Both the position numbers and the translations under genes were made by a program. The notes below the pieces were generated by a model. It made no database searches. It saw only the letters and a list, made by a program, of their open reading frames with translations, and was not told the origin of the DNA. This document shows, piece after piece, positions 17,429 through 28,889 of a stretch of 63,740 bases of DNA. The DNA comes from Bacillota bacterium (GTDB lineage Bacteria; Bacillota; Clostridia; Lachnospirales; Lachnospiraceae), in the NCBI GenBank assembly GCA_902363515.1, contig CABJAN010000019.1, positions 1 through 63,740 of the forward strand. Direction: 5' to 3'. Position 1 is the stretch's first letter, and each line of letters opens with the position of its first letter.

Positions 17429-18322
17429 TTAATCATCCTCCTTACTCAATAATCTAAGATAGAACAAACCTACCAGGAACAGACATGCAAATAAAATCAT
17501 TGCAATTGTAGAACCCTGTGAAAATTCATATTGTGTAAATGCCTTAGAATATGCATACGTTCCTAATACATCTGTAGAGTTAAAAGGACCACCTGCTGTC
17601 ATAATAAACATTAAGTCAAATGCCTTGAAGGTATAGATAAATCCCAGCATCAAAACTGACAGCATAGCTGGTTTCATCAAAGGCAATGTGATATGCAAAA
17701 ATCTCTGAAATTTATTAGCGCCATCAATAGACGCACTTTCGTAAATATCATCTGGTATTCCTGTAAGACCAGAAGTCAAAAGTAACATGTTAAATGGAAT
17801 TCCTACCCAGCAGTTTACTGCAATCACCGCCCCAAGGGCTGTTCCTCCATTCACTAACCAGTCTATTGGCGCCGAAACAAGATGCAATTTCATAAGAACA
17901 TCATTAATGACACCTCCATCTAACAGGAACATATTTTTTCCAAGTAATGCGGTTACTGACATGGGCATCATGTAACCAACTAATACAAGACCTCTGATTG
18001 GCCCAGCAAACGTAAATTTCTGTGAAAAGAACATTGCAAAGATAAATCCAATTGTAAATTGCACTACAAGACATGCCAGTGTAAAAATAATTGTATTTTT
18101 AAACACTAATTGAAATGTTGGATCTGAAATCATAGTTTTATAATTATCCAGTCCCACAAAAATAGATGTTCCCGTTGCCATGTTTTTTACATTCACATTT
18201 TTAAAACTTAAAATAATGTTATATAAAAGAGGATAACCACACACAACAAGCAAATAAATAAATCCAGGTAAAATAAAAATATATGCTTCGCGCCGCTTCT
18301 TGGCCGCCATACTAAGTTTCAT
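17429..18322 (-). CDS. Carbohydrate ABC transporter permease, MalF/LacF type
   Basis: Partner permease of the CUT1 importer, 297 residues, with about six helices and the EAA loop YESASIDGANKFQRFLHITL near residue 190. The N-terminal AAKKRREAYIFILPGFIYLL is typical. The frame opens at 18349, but the ATG at 18322 has GGAG 9 nt before it and fits the family start MKLSMAAKKRR. It follows the solute-binding gene after a hairpin that may lower its expression. Confidence 0.92.
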   Translation of the reverse strand: MKLSMAAKKRREAYIFILPGFIYLLVVCGYPLLYNIILSFKNVNVKNMATGTSIFVGLDNYKTMISDPTFQLVFKNTIIFTLACLVVQFTIGFIFAMFFSQKFTFAGPIRGLVLVGYMMPMSVTALLGKNMFLLDGGVINDVLMKLHLVSAPIDWLVNGGTALGAVIAVNCWVGIPFNMLLLTSGLTGIPDDIYESASIDGANKFQRFLHITLPLMKPAMLSVLMLGFIYTFKAFDLMFIMTAGGPFNSTDVLGTYAYSKAFTQYEFSQGSTIAMILFACLFLVGLFYLRLLSKEDD

Positions 18323-18359
18323 TCTTTTCCACTCCTTTCTAAATCTCATAAATCATTTT

Positions 18360-18406
18360 CAAAAACGTCCCGGAATCAAGTCTAAGTTCGGCCTGATTCC
18401 GAGACG
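18360..18406 (-). terminator. Leaky terminator/attenuator between binding-protein and permease genes
   Basis: CGTCCCGGAATCA at 18366-18378 pairs with TGATTCCGAGACG at 18394-18406 (one mismatch), followed on the minus strand by TTTTTG. It lies between the binding-protein stop and the permease start, where partial termination gives an excess of binding protein over permease in many importers. Confidence 0.75.
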
Positions 18407-18415
18407 AATCGATAA

Positions 18416-19759
18416 TTAATTTACATCGTCAGCAACTCCACCGCCTATAGAAAGTTCTGGAAGAGGATCTTCCTTTACAATAGGAGCAATGGTATCTGCC
18501 GCCTGCTTCAAAGCATCTTCTACTGATTTTTCACCTAGCATGGACTGCTGTGTAGCTGTATAAAACGCTTCAGAAAGTGTTGGCCACTGTGCGTGAGGAC
18601 CACGTGCTCTTGCATAATTCATAGCTTCATTAAATACCTTATATCTCTCATCTGTTGTAAATAACTCATTCAGGCTTACTGCATCTTTACGAACAGGAAG
18701 TTTTGCCGCCGCTGCTGTAAAATCTGCATTATTCTGAGCATTCATAAGATACTTCAAAAAGTCTACACATTCCTCTTTGTATTCTGATCCTGTACAAACG
18801 CCAAAGTTTTCTCCACCAATTGTAGATGCATATTCCTTATCTTTTGGAAGGAGTGCGTATTCATATTCAAAGGTACCACCAATCTTTTCATCAATATCTG
18901 CTAACTGCCATGTTCCAGATTCCAGCATAGCTGCTTTTCCAGCACAGAAAGCATTGTAGGCTTCTGACTGCTGCCAGTTCACAACCTCTTTACTCATAAG
19001 ACCGTCTTTTACCAGATCACTCAAAAATTGAATACCTTTTGTAGCTTCCGGACTGTCTAACTGATCAATATTTCCTCCTGCAGAATAAATCCATGGAAGT
19101 ATCTGAAAGGTTCCTTCCTCTGTACCTATTGCACACATTGCAAATCCATAAGTTCCAGAAGCAGCATCTGTGGTTGCCTCGCAAACTTCTCTGAATTCTT
19201 CCCATGTTGTCGGTGGTTCTTCAAAACCTGCTGCTCTTAAAACATCCATATTACAAGCAAGTGCAAGGCAGTTAGAATTATTCGGAATTCCATAATATCT
19301 TCCCTCTGCATCCTGACAGCTTAACAATGGACCTGGATAAAACTGCTCTAAGTCCTCCCAAGACTCTAATTCTTCTGTAATATCCTCAAACACACCTAAA
19401 GAAATATAAGATGCCATATCTGGTGAATCCACCATTCCTATATCCGGAAGCTCTCCTGACACAGCTCCAATCGTATACTGGTTCATTAACTCATCACGTG
19501 ATACATATGTACAGGTAATATGAATATCATCTTGTTCTTCATTATATTTTTCTACAATAGCTTCTAAGTCACCTGCTTCATGTTCAAAATAGTGCCATAA
19601 GGTTACTTCCGCGGTTTCACCTTTTGAATCAGTCTTTTCAGACGATGTTTCCTTTGATCCACCTTCCTTCCCTGAGTCTCCTCCACACCCTGTCATCATG
19701 CTTGCTGTCATAGTTCCGATCAACAACAATGCTGCAATTTTTTGAAATCGCTCTTTCAT
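18416..19759 (-). CDS. Extracellular sugar-binding lipoprotein of the CUT1 importer
   Basis: Family 1 solute-binding protein of 447 residues. It starts with a lipoprotein signal (MKERFQKIAALLLIGTM then a lipobox ending MMTGC, Cys about residue 24), a serine/glycine/lysine-rich linker, and the domain beginning EVTLWHYFEHEAGD. The motif GTYGFAMCAIG and the tryptophan-rich centre fit oligosaccharide binders. The frame starts at 19795, but the ATG at 19759 follows AGGAGG by 7 nt. It is the first gene of the transport/GH31 operon and carries its own upstream repeats and terminator-like 3' hairpin. Confidence 0.93.
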   Translation of the reverse strand: MKERFQKIAALLLIGTMTASMMTGCGGDSGKEGGSKETSSEKTDSKGETAEVTLWHYFEHEAGDLEAIVEKYNEEQDDIHITCTYVSRDELMNQYTIGAVSGELPDIGMVDSPDMASYISLGVFEDITEELESWEDLEQFYPGPLLSCQDAEGRYYGIPNNSNCLALACNMDVLRAAGFEEPPTTWEEFREVCEATTDAASGTYGFAMCAIGTEEGTFQILPWIYSAGGNIDQLDSPEATKGIQFLSDLVKDGLMSKEVVNWQQSEAYNAFCAGKAAMLESGTWQLADIDEKIGGTFEYEYALLPKDKEYASTIGGENFGVCTGSEYKEECVDFLKYLMNAQNNADFTAAAAKLPVRKDAVSLNELFTTDERYKVFNEAMNYARARGPHAQWPTLSEAFYTATQQSMLGEKSVEDALKQAADTIAPIVKEDPLPELSIGGGVADDVN

Positions 19760-19832
19760 TTTTCGTCCTCCTGTTTCGTTATTTTTTGATATCATTAATA
19801 TATCATTTAGTTATTTTGTACGAAACTAAGAC

Positions 19833-19893
19833 TTTTAAGATTTGGAGTAAAATTTTAAGATACAATTTTAAGATTTGGGGATTTTTTTAAGAT
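19833..19893 (-). promoter_or_regulatory. Four direct repeats upstream of the importer operon, probable YesN-type binding sites
   Basis: The nonamer ATCTTAAAA (minus strand) occurs four times: 19885-19893, 19866-19874, 19853-19861 and 19833-19841. Two of them are extended to CCAAATCTTAAAA. Start-to-start spacings are 19, 13 and 20 nt, near two helix turns for the outer pairs. They lie just upstream of a weak promoter (TATATT about 45 nt before the ATG, no good -35), the arrangement expected for an AraC-type activator such as the regulator encoded next door. Confidence 0.65.
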
Positions 19894-19910
19894 TATCTTT
19901 CTACCAAAGA

Positions 19911-19958
19911 AAAACAACGTAGATTTTCACCATATAAAGCAAAATTCTACGTTGTTTT
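19911..19958 (-). terminator. Terminator of the two-component regulator genes
   Basis: AAAACAACGTAGA at 19911-19923 pairs perfectly with the complement ending at 19958, giving a 13-bp stem with a T-run on the minus strand. It follows the response regulator stop, so regulator and importer operons are separate transcripts. Confidence 0.85.
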
Positions 19959-19975
19959 ACATTCATATTATACAA

Positions 19976-20722
19976 CTATTCTCCATTTTCGTTTAAAAAT
20001 TCAGCTACACTTTTCTGTGTCACTTCTCGAAACACTTTATTAAAATATTTTGGATCTGAAAATCCTACACAATACGGTATCTCGTCTTTCGTCATTCCGC
20101 CAGAAAGTAAAAGGCGCTTCGCCATTTCTATTCTATAGTTCTTTAAAAATTTAGAAAATGTCTCTCCAACATCTTTATTAAATAAATAACAAAGATATTC
20201 CTGCGATACTCCCAAGTTTTCTGCTAATTCCTTCTGACTGATTTTAGTTGCATAGTCTTTCTCTATAAAGCTTAAAACCTTCCGAACTAACGGATGTGCA
20301 TCTGGATACTTCTCTTTTAACTTTCCCTGCGCTTTTTTCTCCTTACCTCCACAGGCACAATCTTCTTCTAATCGTTCCAGAACTTCTTTTATCTCATCAT
20401 AAGTGATTGGCTTTACTAAATAATCAAATACGCCAAGGCCTATGGCCTGTCTTGCCACTTCAAACTCCTCATACGCTGTTACCAGAACGTATTTAGCATT
20501 TAATTCTGCCGCCTGCGCCCCACGTATTAAATCCATTCCGTCCATATATGGCATTTTCAAATCTGTAAATACAACATCCGGCTTTACAATCTGCATAAGT
20601 TCCAGCGCTTGTCTTCCATCAGATGCTTCCGCTACTACTTCATAGTTATCAGAAATAGAGCCTATGAGACTTTTCAGTCCTCTCCGCGCCCTGGCTTCGT
20701 CTTCTGCAATTATAATTTTCAT
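19976..20722 (-). CDS. Response regulator, YesN type (REC plus AraC HTH)
   Basis: Cytosolic DNA-binding response regulator of 248 residues. The receiver has acidic residues in AEDEA, phospho-acceptor Asp54 in VVFTDLKMP and Lys104 region LVKPITYDE. The C-terminal 100 residues are an AraC double HTH (ISQKELAENLGVSQEYLCYLF and PYCVGFSDPKYFNKVFRE). It lacks the long middle domain of larger YesN proteins. It is 19 nt from its histidine kinase and most likely activates the importer/GH31 operon downstream. Confidence 0.93.
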   Translation of the reverse strand: MKIIIAEDEARARRGLKSLIGSISDNYEVVAEASDGRQALELMQIVKPDVVFTDLKMPYMDGMDLIRGAQAAELNAKYVLVTAYEEFEVARQAIGLGVFDYLVKPITYDEIKEVLERLEEDCACGGKEKKAQGKLKEKYPDAHPLVRKVLSFIEKDYATKISQKELAENLGVSQEYLCYLFNKDVGETFSKFLKNYRIEMAKRLLLSGGMTKDEIPYCVGFSDPKYFNKVFREVTQKSVAEFLNENGE

Positions 20723-20741
20723 TCTGCCAGTTCTCCCTTCC

Positions 20742-22601
20742 TTAAACTACTTTCCTACATATATCTTTAGGCGTTGGAAGTATAAAAATAAACTTGCTTC
20801 CTTCACCTTCCCTGGTATCTAAAGTTACTCGAAACTCTTCTCCATAATACATTCTCATTCTTGTAATAACATTGGATATACCAATTCCAACTTCTTTTTC
20901 CTTTGCCACCATTGGATTGTCTAAAATTTCCTGTATAATCTGCTCCTTTTCTTCTGTCATACCACATCCATTATCTTCTATCTCGATTTTAAGAAATTCT
21001 TTATATCCATACCCACGAATGAGAATTTTTCCTCCATACTCTTTTCCCTCAAATCCATGTAAAATAGAATTTTCCACAAAAGGTTGCAACATTAGTTTCC
21101 TGCATGGCCAATTATCATAATCTGAATCAAAGTCAATTTCATAAGTAAAAACCTGATCAAGACGCTCTTTTTGCAAAAATAAATATTGTTCAATCCAGGA
21201 TATCTCTTGAAACATATAGACATTCTGGTGCTTTTGGTCAAACGTATACCTTAGAATATTAGAAAGTTTTTTCAACAGAACAGATACCTTATAGTTTCCA
21301 CTATCAATTGCTTCATAATTAATGGCATTTAGCGTATTACAAATAAAATGAGCATTTATCTGTGACTCCAGAGCCTCTCTCTCTGCTCTTTGCTTCATTC
21401 GCATAGACTCAATCATCTGTCCATGCTGCTGCTCAACTGCTGCTTTTGCATCTTGAATAGCTTTCATCATTTCATTGTATTCTTGCGCCAACTGCCAAAT
21501 TTCGTTGGTCCCTTCAATTTCTATTTGTTCTCTGGTATCTCCATCTTTTACTCTGGCAATCGAATTACTGATAACATTCACTGGTTTCAAAATCCGATTC
21601 GTAACCCAAAATAAAATTGCCATAATAAAAAGAATTGCTACCACATATAAAAACACCATATGTCCATACATTTCATCTACCTTATTGCGAATCATCTGTT
21701 CATCAATAACAGCATGAAGAGTCCATTGATATTTTCCTACTCTGGCAGTTAAATCCGTCACTTCATTTTCCATTTTATAGTGGTTTGATGTAACACCTGA
21801 ATATTGGCTGCCTTTAGTATGAAGAAGTATCTCTCCTTTGGCATCTTCAATATAACCTTGTATATACTCTTCTTGATTATGGCTTAGTTGCTTTAGCAAA
21901 TCTTCCATAGCTGCACTGTCATAAGTAATTACAAGCATATATTTCATGTCTGCATAACTATAACTGTCTTTTAACGGAAACGCAATATGAATCAAACCTT
22001 TTTCTTTTATATTAGGATGAATCATTGGATGGGTAATAATCTCATATCTTGGGATCACATTGTCCGCACTTTTTTCTCTAAGGGCAGCAAATGCTTCTGT
22101 AATATTACTCATATTTGTTTCATCCCAAATATATTTTGAGCCTGTAGTACGCATTTCATTTTTATCAAATTGATATAAAATCCCATCTTGAGCGGCAACC
22201 GCAATTCCTACAATTGTAGATGAACTTCTGGCTGCTGATCTCAGCGCCATATTAATGTTTTTATTATTGTAGGCATCTGTAGCATCCTCATGATTTACAA
22301 ATTCTTCAATTTCCTTTACCAATACCTCGTCTACAGAAAGCCCCGAACCAATATCAATACAATTATCCATCTGGTTTTCAATATTTTTATTTACAGATTC
22401 CAGCAACGCATTCGCAGTGGTATACGTTGTTTCTACCAGATAGGCATAATATTTCTCTCTGGTATAAACCATAATAATCACCAGCAGCAAAACCACTGAC
22501 ACCAGAATTGCCAGTGCAAAGGAACACCACATATGAGATTTTGCATAATGTACTGCGCTTTTCACCAAAGACTTCTTCTGTTTTTCCTGTCTATGCTCCA
22601 T
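20742..22601 (-). CDS. Sensor histidine kinase, YesM type
   Basis: Membrane sensor kinase of 619 residues: helix 1 at about 26-46, an extracytoplasmic sensor of some 265 residues, helix 2 at about 314-335, a HAMP domain, and a His_kinase domain with phospho-acceptor His418 in ESQINAHFICNTLNAI. The ATPase has the N box ENSILHGF and EDNGCGM, and ends in VGIGISNVITRMRMYYG. The family senses extracellular sugars, sometimes through binding proteins. The ATG is 1 nt past the amidase stop and its ribosome site (GGGGGA) is inside that gene, so the two are coupled. Confidence 0.93.
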   Translation of the reverse strand: MEHRQEKQKKSLVKSAVHYAKSHMWCSFALAILVSVVLLLVIIMVYTREKYYAYLVETTYTTANALLESVNKNIENQMDNCIDIGSGLSVDEVLVKEIEEFVNHEDATDAYNNKNINMALRSAARSSSTIVGIAVAAQDGILYQFDKNEMRTTGSKYIWDETNMSNITEAFAALREKSADNVIPRYEIITHPMIHPNIKEKGLIHIAFPLKDSYSYADMKYMLVITYDSAAMEDLLKQLSHNQEEYIQGYIEDAKGEILLHTKGSQYSGVTSNHYKMENEVTDLTARVGKYQWTLHAVIDEQMIRNKVDEMYGHMVFLYVVAILFIMAILFWVTNRILKPVNVISNSIARVKDGDTREQIEIEGTNEIWQLAQEYNEMMKAIQDAKAAVEQQHGQMIESMRMKQRAEREALESQINAHFICNTLNAINYEAIDSGNYKVSVLLKKLSNILRYTFDQKHQNVYMFQEISWIEQYLFLQKERLDQVFTYEIDFDSDYDNWPCRKLMLQPFVENSILHGFEGKEYGGKILIRGYGYKEFLKIEIEDNGCGMTEEKEQIIQEILDNPMVAKEKEVGIGISNVITRMRMYYGEEFRVTLDTREGEGSKFIFILPTPKDICRKVV

Positions 22602-22602
22602 C

Positions 22603-23343
22603 TCATTCCCCCTTAGAAGCCTTCACTTCCTCATCTACTTTCTGAATCTGTACTTTCACATCTGCCTTAAACTGTTCCCATGCATCCTGGTTCTCCACAT
22701 AATACTTAGGGCAGATTTTTCCTGTCACATCATAATGGCGGATAACATCCTCTTCTGTAAGATTAAAACGCCAGCAAAGCCATCCTGTAAGGCGTACCAG
22801 AGAAATATAGGTTGCCTCTGTAAATTTCCCTGTTTCGTCCAGGTGGCAGCATTCAATGGACAAGGTATCCTCATTTCTGGAGTTGGAAGCATAAGCAATT
22901 TCCGTACTTGGCACACACTGAACAATTTCTCCGTCATACCCCACTACAAAGTGGCTGCTTACCTTTGTTTCATGGCTGTCTTTCAGCCCCTGGAAATAGT
23001 CCCGGTTATTCTTCGCTGTAGTCCCCGGATTCGCTGTATAATGAATTACAATCCCTTTGATTTCCTCCAGAGGCGTCCCCGGTCTGGAATATTCGTTCAC
23101 ATCCAAAAGGTCTACCTCAAAGGGCGGCGCGCCTACAAAAGAATCGTTTCTCTCTTTTAACAGACGTTTTTCTTCCAGGCTTTCTTTGATTTTATTTACC
23201 ACAAAAAAGCCTGTCAGAACAGTAAGCACAGCCAGAATAAACATCATTACATTGCGCCTTCTTCTTCGTCTGCGCAGCTTTCGCCTGCGCTCTTTTCTTG
23301 TTTCAAAGTCAGAGTCTTCTTCATATCTGTCTCTTTTTCTCAT
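22603..23343 (-). CDS. N-acetylmuramoyl-L-alanine amidase (Amidase_2), membrane-anchored
   Basis: Cleaves the lactyl-amide bond between MurNAc and the peptide stem. After a very basic N-terminus (runs of Arg/Lys) there is one membrane anchor at about 30-48, then a linker and the amidase domain from about residue 80 to the end. Zinc ligands are visible in GIVIHYTANPG, VIRHYDVTG and the following KICPKY. The frame starts at 23433, but the ATG at 23343 has AAAGGA 5 nt before it and gives 246 residues. The placement just upstream of a sugar-sensing kinase is unexpected. Confidence 0.9.
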   Translation of the reverse strand: MRKRDRYEEDSDFETRKERRRKLRRRRRRRNVMMFILAVLTVLTGFFVVNKIKESLEEKRLLKERNDSFVGAPPFEVDLLDVNEYSRPGTPLEEIKGIVIHYTANPGTTAKNNRDYFQGLKDSHETKVSSHFVVGYDGEIVQCVPSTEIAYASNSRNEDTLSIECCHLDETGKFTEATYISLVRLTGWLCWRFNLTEEDVIRHYDVTGKICPKYYVENQDAWEQFKADVKVQIQKVDEEVKASKGE

Positions 23344-23382
23344 CTTTTGTCCTTTCTGTGATAAACCGGAAAACATTTCCTG

Positions 23383-23430
23383 TAAAACAAAAAACAGGGT
23401 GCCGCAATGATTTTGTTTCATGCGACACCC
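23383..23430 (-). terminator. Terminator of guaB
   Basis: GGGTGCCGCAATGA and TCATGCGACACCC (23397-23430) form a stem with two mismatches, followed on the minus strand by TGTTTTTTGTTTT. It is just past the guaB stop. Confidence 0.85.
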
Positions 23431-23441
23431 CACATCCTTAC

Positions 23442-24947
<1,506 letters not shown>

Positions 24948-24956
24948 TTAGTTCTG

Positions 24957-25460
24957 TCAATCTTCAAAGACTTTACGCGGGCAGCTTTTCTTAATATTAT
25001 CCAATAATTCTCTGTCTGGTTCAATAAGCACCTTGTACACATCTTTTTCATCCGGAATAATCATAGCATAAACCTTATGATCTTTTTCTCCGGAAGAGTA
25101 ATTCAGAACCTTCAAATTTGTGTTGTGGTTCTGGTAATCCATTCTGTGAGAATTTACCGGCGCCATAAGTTCCAGTTTTGCCAGGTCAAAGCTTTTCAAA
25201 CGTTTTCTCTTGGATTTAGACATAATTTTGTCAATATCCAGTTCTCCGTTTACATACACATATTCATACTCCAAATCCAGATTTGGAAGGACAAAATATG
25301 CTACAACTCCCAAAATCAAAGTTGCAATCCAAGCAAAGATAATTCCCATCAGCCCAAGTACTGCGGTTGCTGCAATCAGTCCGATCAGCAAAAATTTAAT
25401 AATGAGATCTTTTGCAGTCTGCTTCTTTTTCACCAGCAGTTCTGAATACGAATCATTCAT
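24957..25460 (-). CDS. DUF6106 family membrane protein
   Basis: Uncharacterised 167-residue protein with two adjacent membrane helices at about residues 20-62 and a cytosolic C-terminal domain with basic SKSKRKRLKSFDLAKLELMAPVNSH, broken into KSKRKRLKSF and LAPVNS-type stretches common to DUF6106. Such proteins are frequent in Lachnospiraceae upstream of guaB or unrelated genes; no reaction is known. AGGAGG precedes the ATG. Promoter sequences are not obvious, and the long hairpin at 25533-25693 lies just upstream. Confidence 0.75.
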   Translation of the reverse strand: MNDSYSELLVKKKQTAKDLIIKFLLIGLIAATAVLGLMGIIFAWIATLILGVVAYFVLPNLDLEYEYVYVNGELDIDKIMSKSKRKRLKSFDLAKLELMAPVNSHRMDYQNHNTNLKVLNYSSGEKDHKVYAMIIPDEKDVYKVLIEPDRELLDNIKKSCPRKVFED

Positions 25461-25532
25461 CTTCTGTTCCTCCTATTAGTCTTCGTATACTCTGCTCATT
25501 AGTGTAACACAAAAAAATCCAAGTTGCAAGAA

Positions 25533-25693
25533 AAGAGGAGGAGCTTTACACCAACTGCATACCAGGAATCCCGATACAATTCCAGCTCAGCCTGCGCTCA
25601 CTTTGAGCCCGTAGTCTCAAAGTGTACTCGACAAATTCGCTGGAACCGCATCAAGATTCCTTAATGCTATTTTGTGTAATAGCTCTTCCTCTT
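25533..25693. repeat. 161-nt nested long hairpin between groEL and the DUF6106 gene
   Basis: The segment is one long imperfect palindrome. Pairs from outside in: AAGAGGAGGAGCTTTACAC (25533-25551) with GTGTAATAGCTCTTCCTCTT (25674-25693); GCAT/ATGC; GGAATC (25565-25570) with GATTCC (25655-25660); TTCCAGC (25580-25586) with GCTGGAA (25639-25645); CACTTTGAG (25599-25607) with CTCAAAGTG (25616-25624), around an 8-nt loop. Internal loops are nearly symmetric (9 and 9 nt, 12 and 14 nt). Both strands end in T-rich runs. It may be the groEL terminator, a structured RNA, or a MITE-like element. Confidence 0.75.
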
Positions 25694-25710
25694 TATTTTT
25701 TTACTTCTGA

Positions 25711-27680
<1,970 letters not shown>

Positions 27681-27683
27681 TTA

Positions 27684-27710
27684 TTAGCACTCATTCCAAT
27701 CGAGTGCTAA
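27684..27710 (-). promoter_or_regulatory. CIRCE operator of groESL (HrcA site)
   Basis: A perfect TTAGCACTC-N9-GAGTGCTAA. It lies between the promoter and groES, as expected for HrcA repression; hrcA itself is at 52586-53638. Confidence 0.98.
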
Positions 27711-27721
27711 CCGATAGTCAT

Positions 27722-27750
27722 ATATTAGTTAATTTGAACTTTTTTCGCAA
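27722..27750 (-). promoter_or_regulatory. Sigma-A promoter of groESL
   Basis: Minus strand TTGCGA (27745-27750), 17-nt spacer, TAATAT (27722-27727), immediately upstream of the CIRCE. Confidence 0.75.
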
Positions 27751-27865
27751 CTGGATATAGTTTTCTGGTTCTTTATCATATCTCTCCTTTACTTTTATAT
27801 TCTCTTTTTTTCTCTTTTTTTCTTATCTTTTCATTTTTCGTTGAATTTTATATTTATTTTATAAA

Positions 27866-27920
27866 TGAAAAAAGACCGTCTCCTCTAAAAACTCTTATGG
27901 TTTCTAAAAGAGACAGCCTC
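27866..27920 (-). terminator. Terminator of codY
   Basis: On the minus strand, GGCTGTCTCTTTTAGAAAC and GTTTTTAGAGGAGACGGTC pair with a few mismatches and are followed by TTTTTT. It is just past the codY stop. The rest of 27751-27931 is T-rich and shows no gene. Confidence 0.8.
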
Positions 27921-27931
27921 TTCTTATTTCC

Positions 27932-28723
27932 TTATTTGTTCTTTACCAGCTTCCGCTTTTTTATTTCTTCCAGTTCATCAAAAATCACTTCATTGAGAAC
28001 TTTAATATACGTTCCTTTCATACCGGAAGACCGTGACTCAATGACCCCTGCGCTTTCAAACTTGCGCAGTGCATTAACAATGACAGAACGGGTAATCCCT
28101 ACCCGGTCAGCAATTTTACTTGCCACCAGAATTCCTTCATCGCCGTTTAGCTCATCAAAAATATGAATAATCGCTTCTAATTCTGAGAAGGACAAAGTAT
28201 TAAAGGCAGATTTTACAACCTGAATCTTTCTGTTCTCTTCTGCATTTTCTTCATGCACAGAACGCATCATTTCCAGTCCTACCACCGTTGTTCCGTACTC
28301 ACTGACAATAATGTCCTCTATATCATAAGGTCTTGCGCTACGATACATAAATAAAGTTCCCAGACGTTCTCCCGCAATATCAATGGGACTGATAATCGCC
28401 ATATATTTACTGATATCCGGTGATTCAAACCCAAGAGTCTGAAGGTTCACATTTTCTTTTGTTGACAAGACGCCTAACAGTCTTTCATTCAACAGCTTGT
28501 CAATATGTCCTCCAACCTCGCTGTCAATCAGTTCTGTGATTTCCTCTACCCCTGGGCAGAGTCCTACCCCCAGAACCTTTCCCTTTCTACTCATAACCAA
28601 AATATTGGAATCCAGTGTTTCTACCATGACCTCGCAAATATCATTAAAAAGAACTTTTGATGAATGGTTGTTGTGAAGCAGTTTATTAATCTTTCTTGTT
28701 CTGTCTAATAACTGTACACTCAT
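27932..28723 (-). CDS. codY: GTP- and branched-chain-amino-acid-sensing repressor CodY
   Basis: Global regulator of nutrient-limitation genes in Firmicutes, 263 residues. The N-terminal GAF domain (MSVQLLDRTRKINKLL onward, with the VEEITELIDSEVGGHIDKLL region) binds isoleucine/valine, and the C-terminal winged helix contains ASKIADRVGITRSVIVNALRK and SSGMKGTYIKVLN, the CodY DNA-binding signature. A GAGGAGG site precedes the ATG. It has its own promoter and terminator; in other Firmicutes it also sits near topA. Confidence 0.97.
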   Translation of the reverse strand: MSVQLLDRTRKINKLLHNNHSSKVLFNDICEVMVETLDSNILVMSRKGKVLGVGLCPGVEEITELIDSEVGGHIDKLLNERLLGVLSTKENVNLQTLGFESPDISKYMAIISPIDIAGERLGTLFMYRSARPYDIEDIIVSEYGTTVVGLEMMRSVHEENAEENRKIQVVKSAFNTLSFSELEAIIHIFDELNGDEGILVASKIADRVGITRSVIVNALRKFESAGVIESRSSGMKGTYIKVLNEVIFDELEEIKKRKLVKNK

Positions 28724-28783
28724 GGCGAACCTCCTCTCTTTTTTCTGCTTTCCTGTTAATCCATCATATTTTAATTCTATTTT

Positions 28784-28812
28784 ATTCTATCACACAATAA
28801 TTCTGAAAGCAA
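28784..28812 (-). promoter_or_regulatory. Promoter of codY
   Basis: Minus strand TTGCTT (28807-28812), 17-nt spacer, TAGAAT (28784-28789), about 60 nt before the start codon. Confidence 0.65.
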
Positions 28813-28889
28813 TGCAAAAATGAGCTGTTTTCTGTCTATTTTGATGTTTATTTCCGATTTTTTCAATGACTGTTAAATTTTCTGGCTTT

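Noticed and set aside
19833..19893. Direct repeats considered as a CRISPR-like or iteron array
   Set aside because: Units are only 9 nt, spacers are unequal and short, there is no cas or rep gene, and the place at a promoter fits regulator sites better.
25639..25660. TGGAACCGC on the plus strand resembles a T-box motif
   Set aside because: The motif sits inside the symmetric long hairpin, no plus-strand aminoacyl-tRNA or amino-acid gene follows, and no specifier stem is visible.
28790..28806. Possible CodY box overlapping the codY promoter
   Set aside because: About six mismatches to the AATTTTCWGAAAATT consensus, too weak to claim autoregulation.
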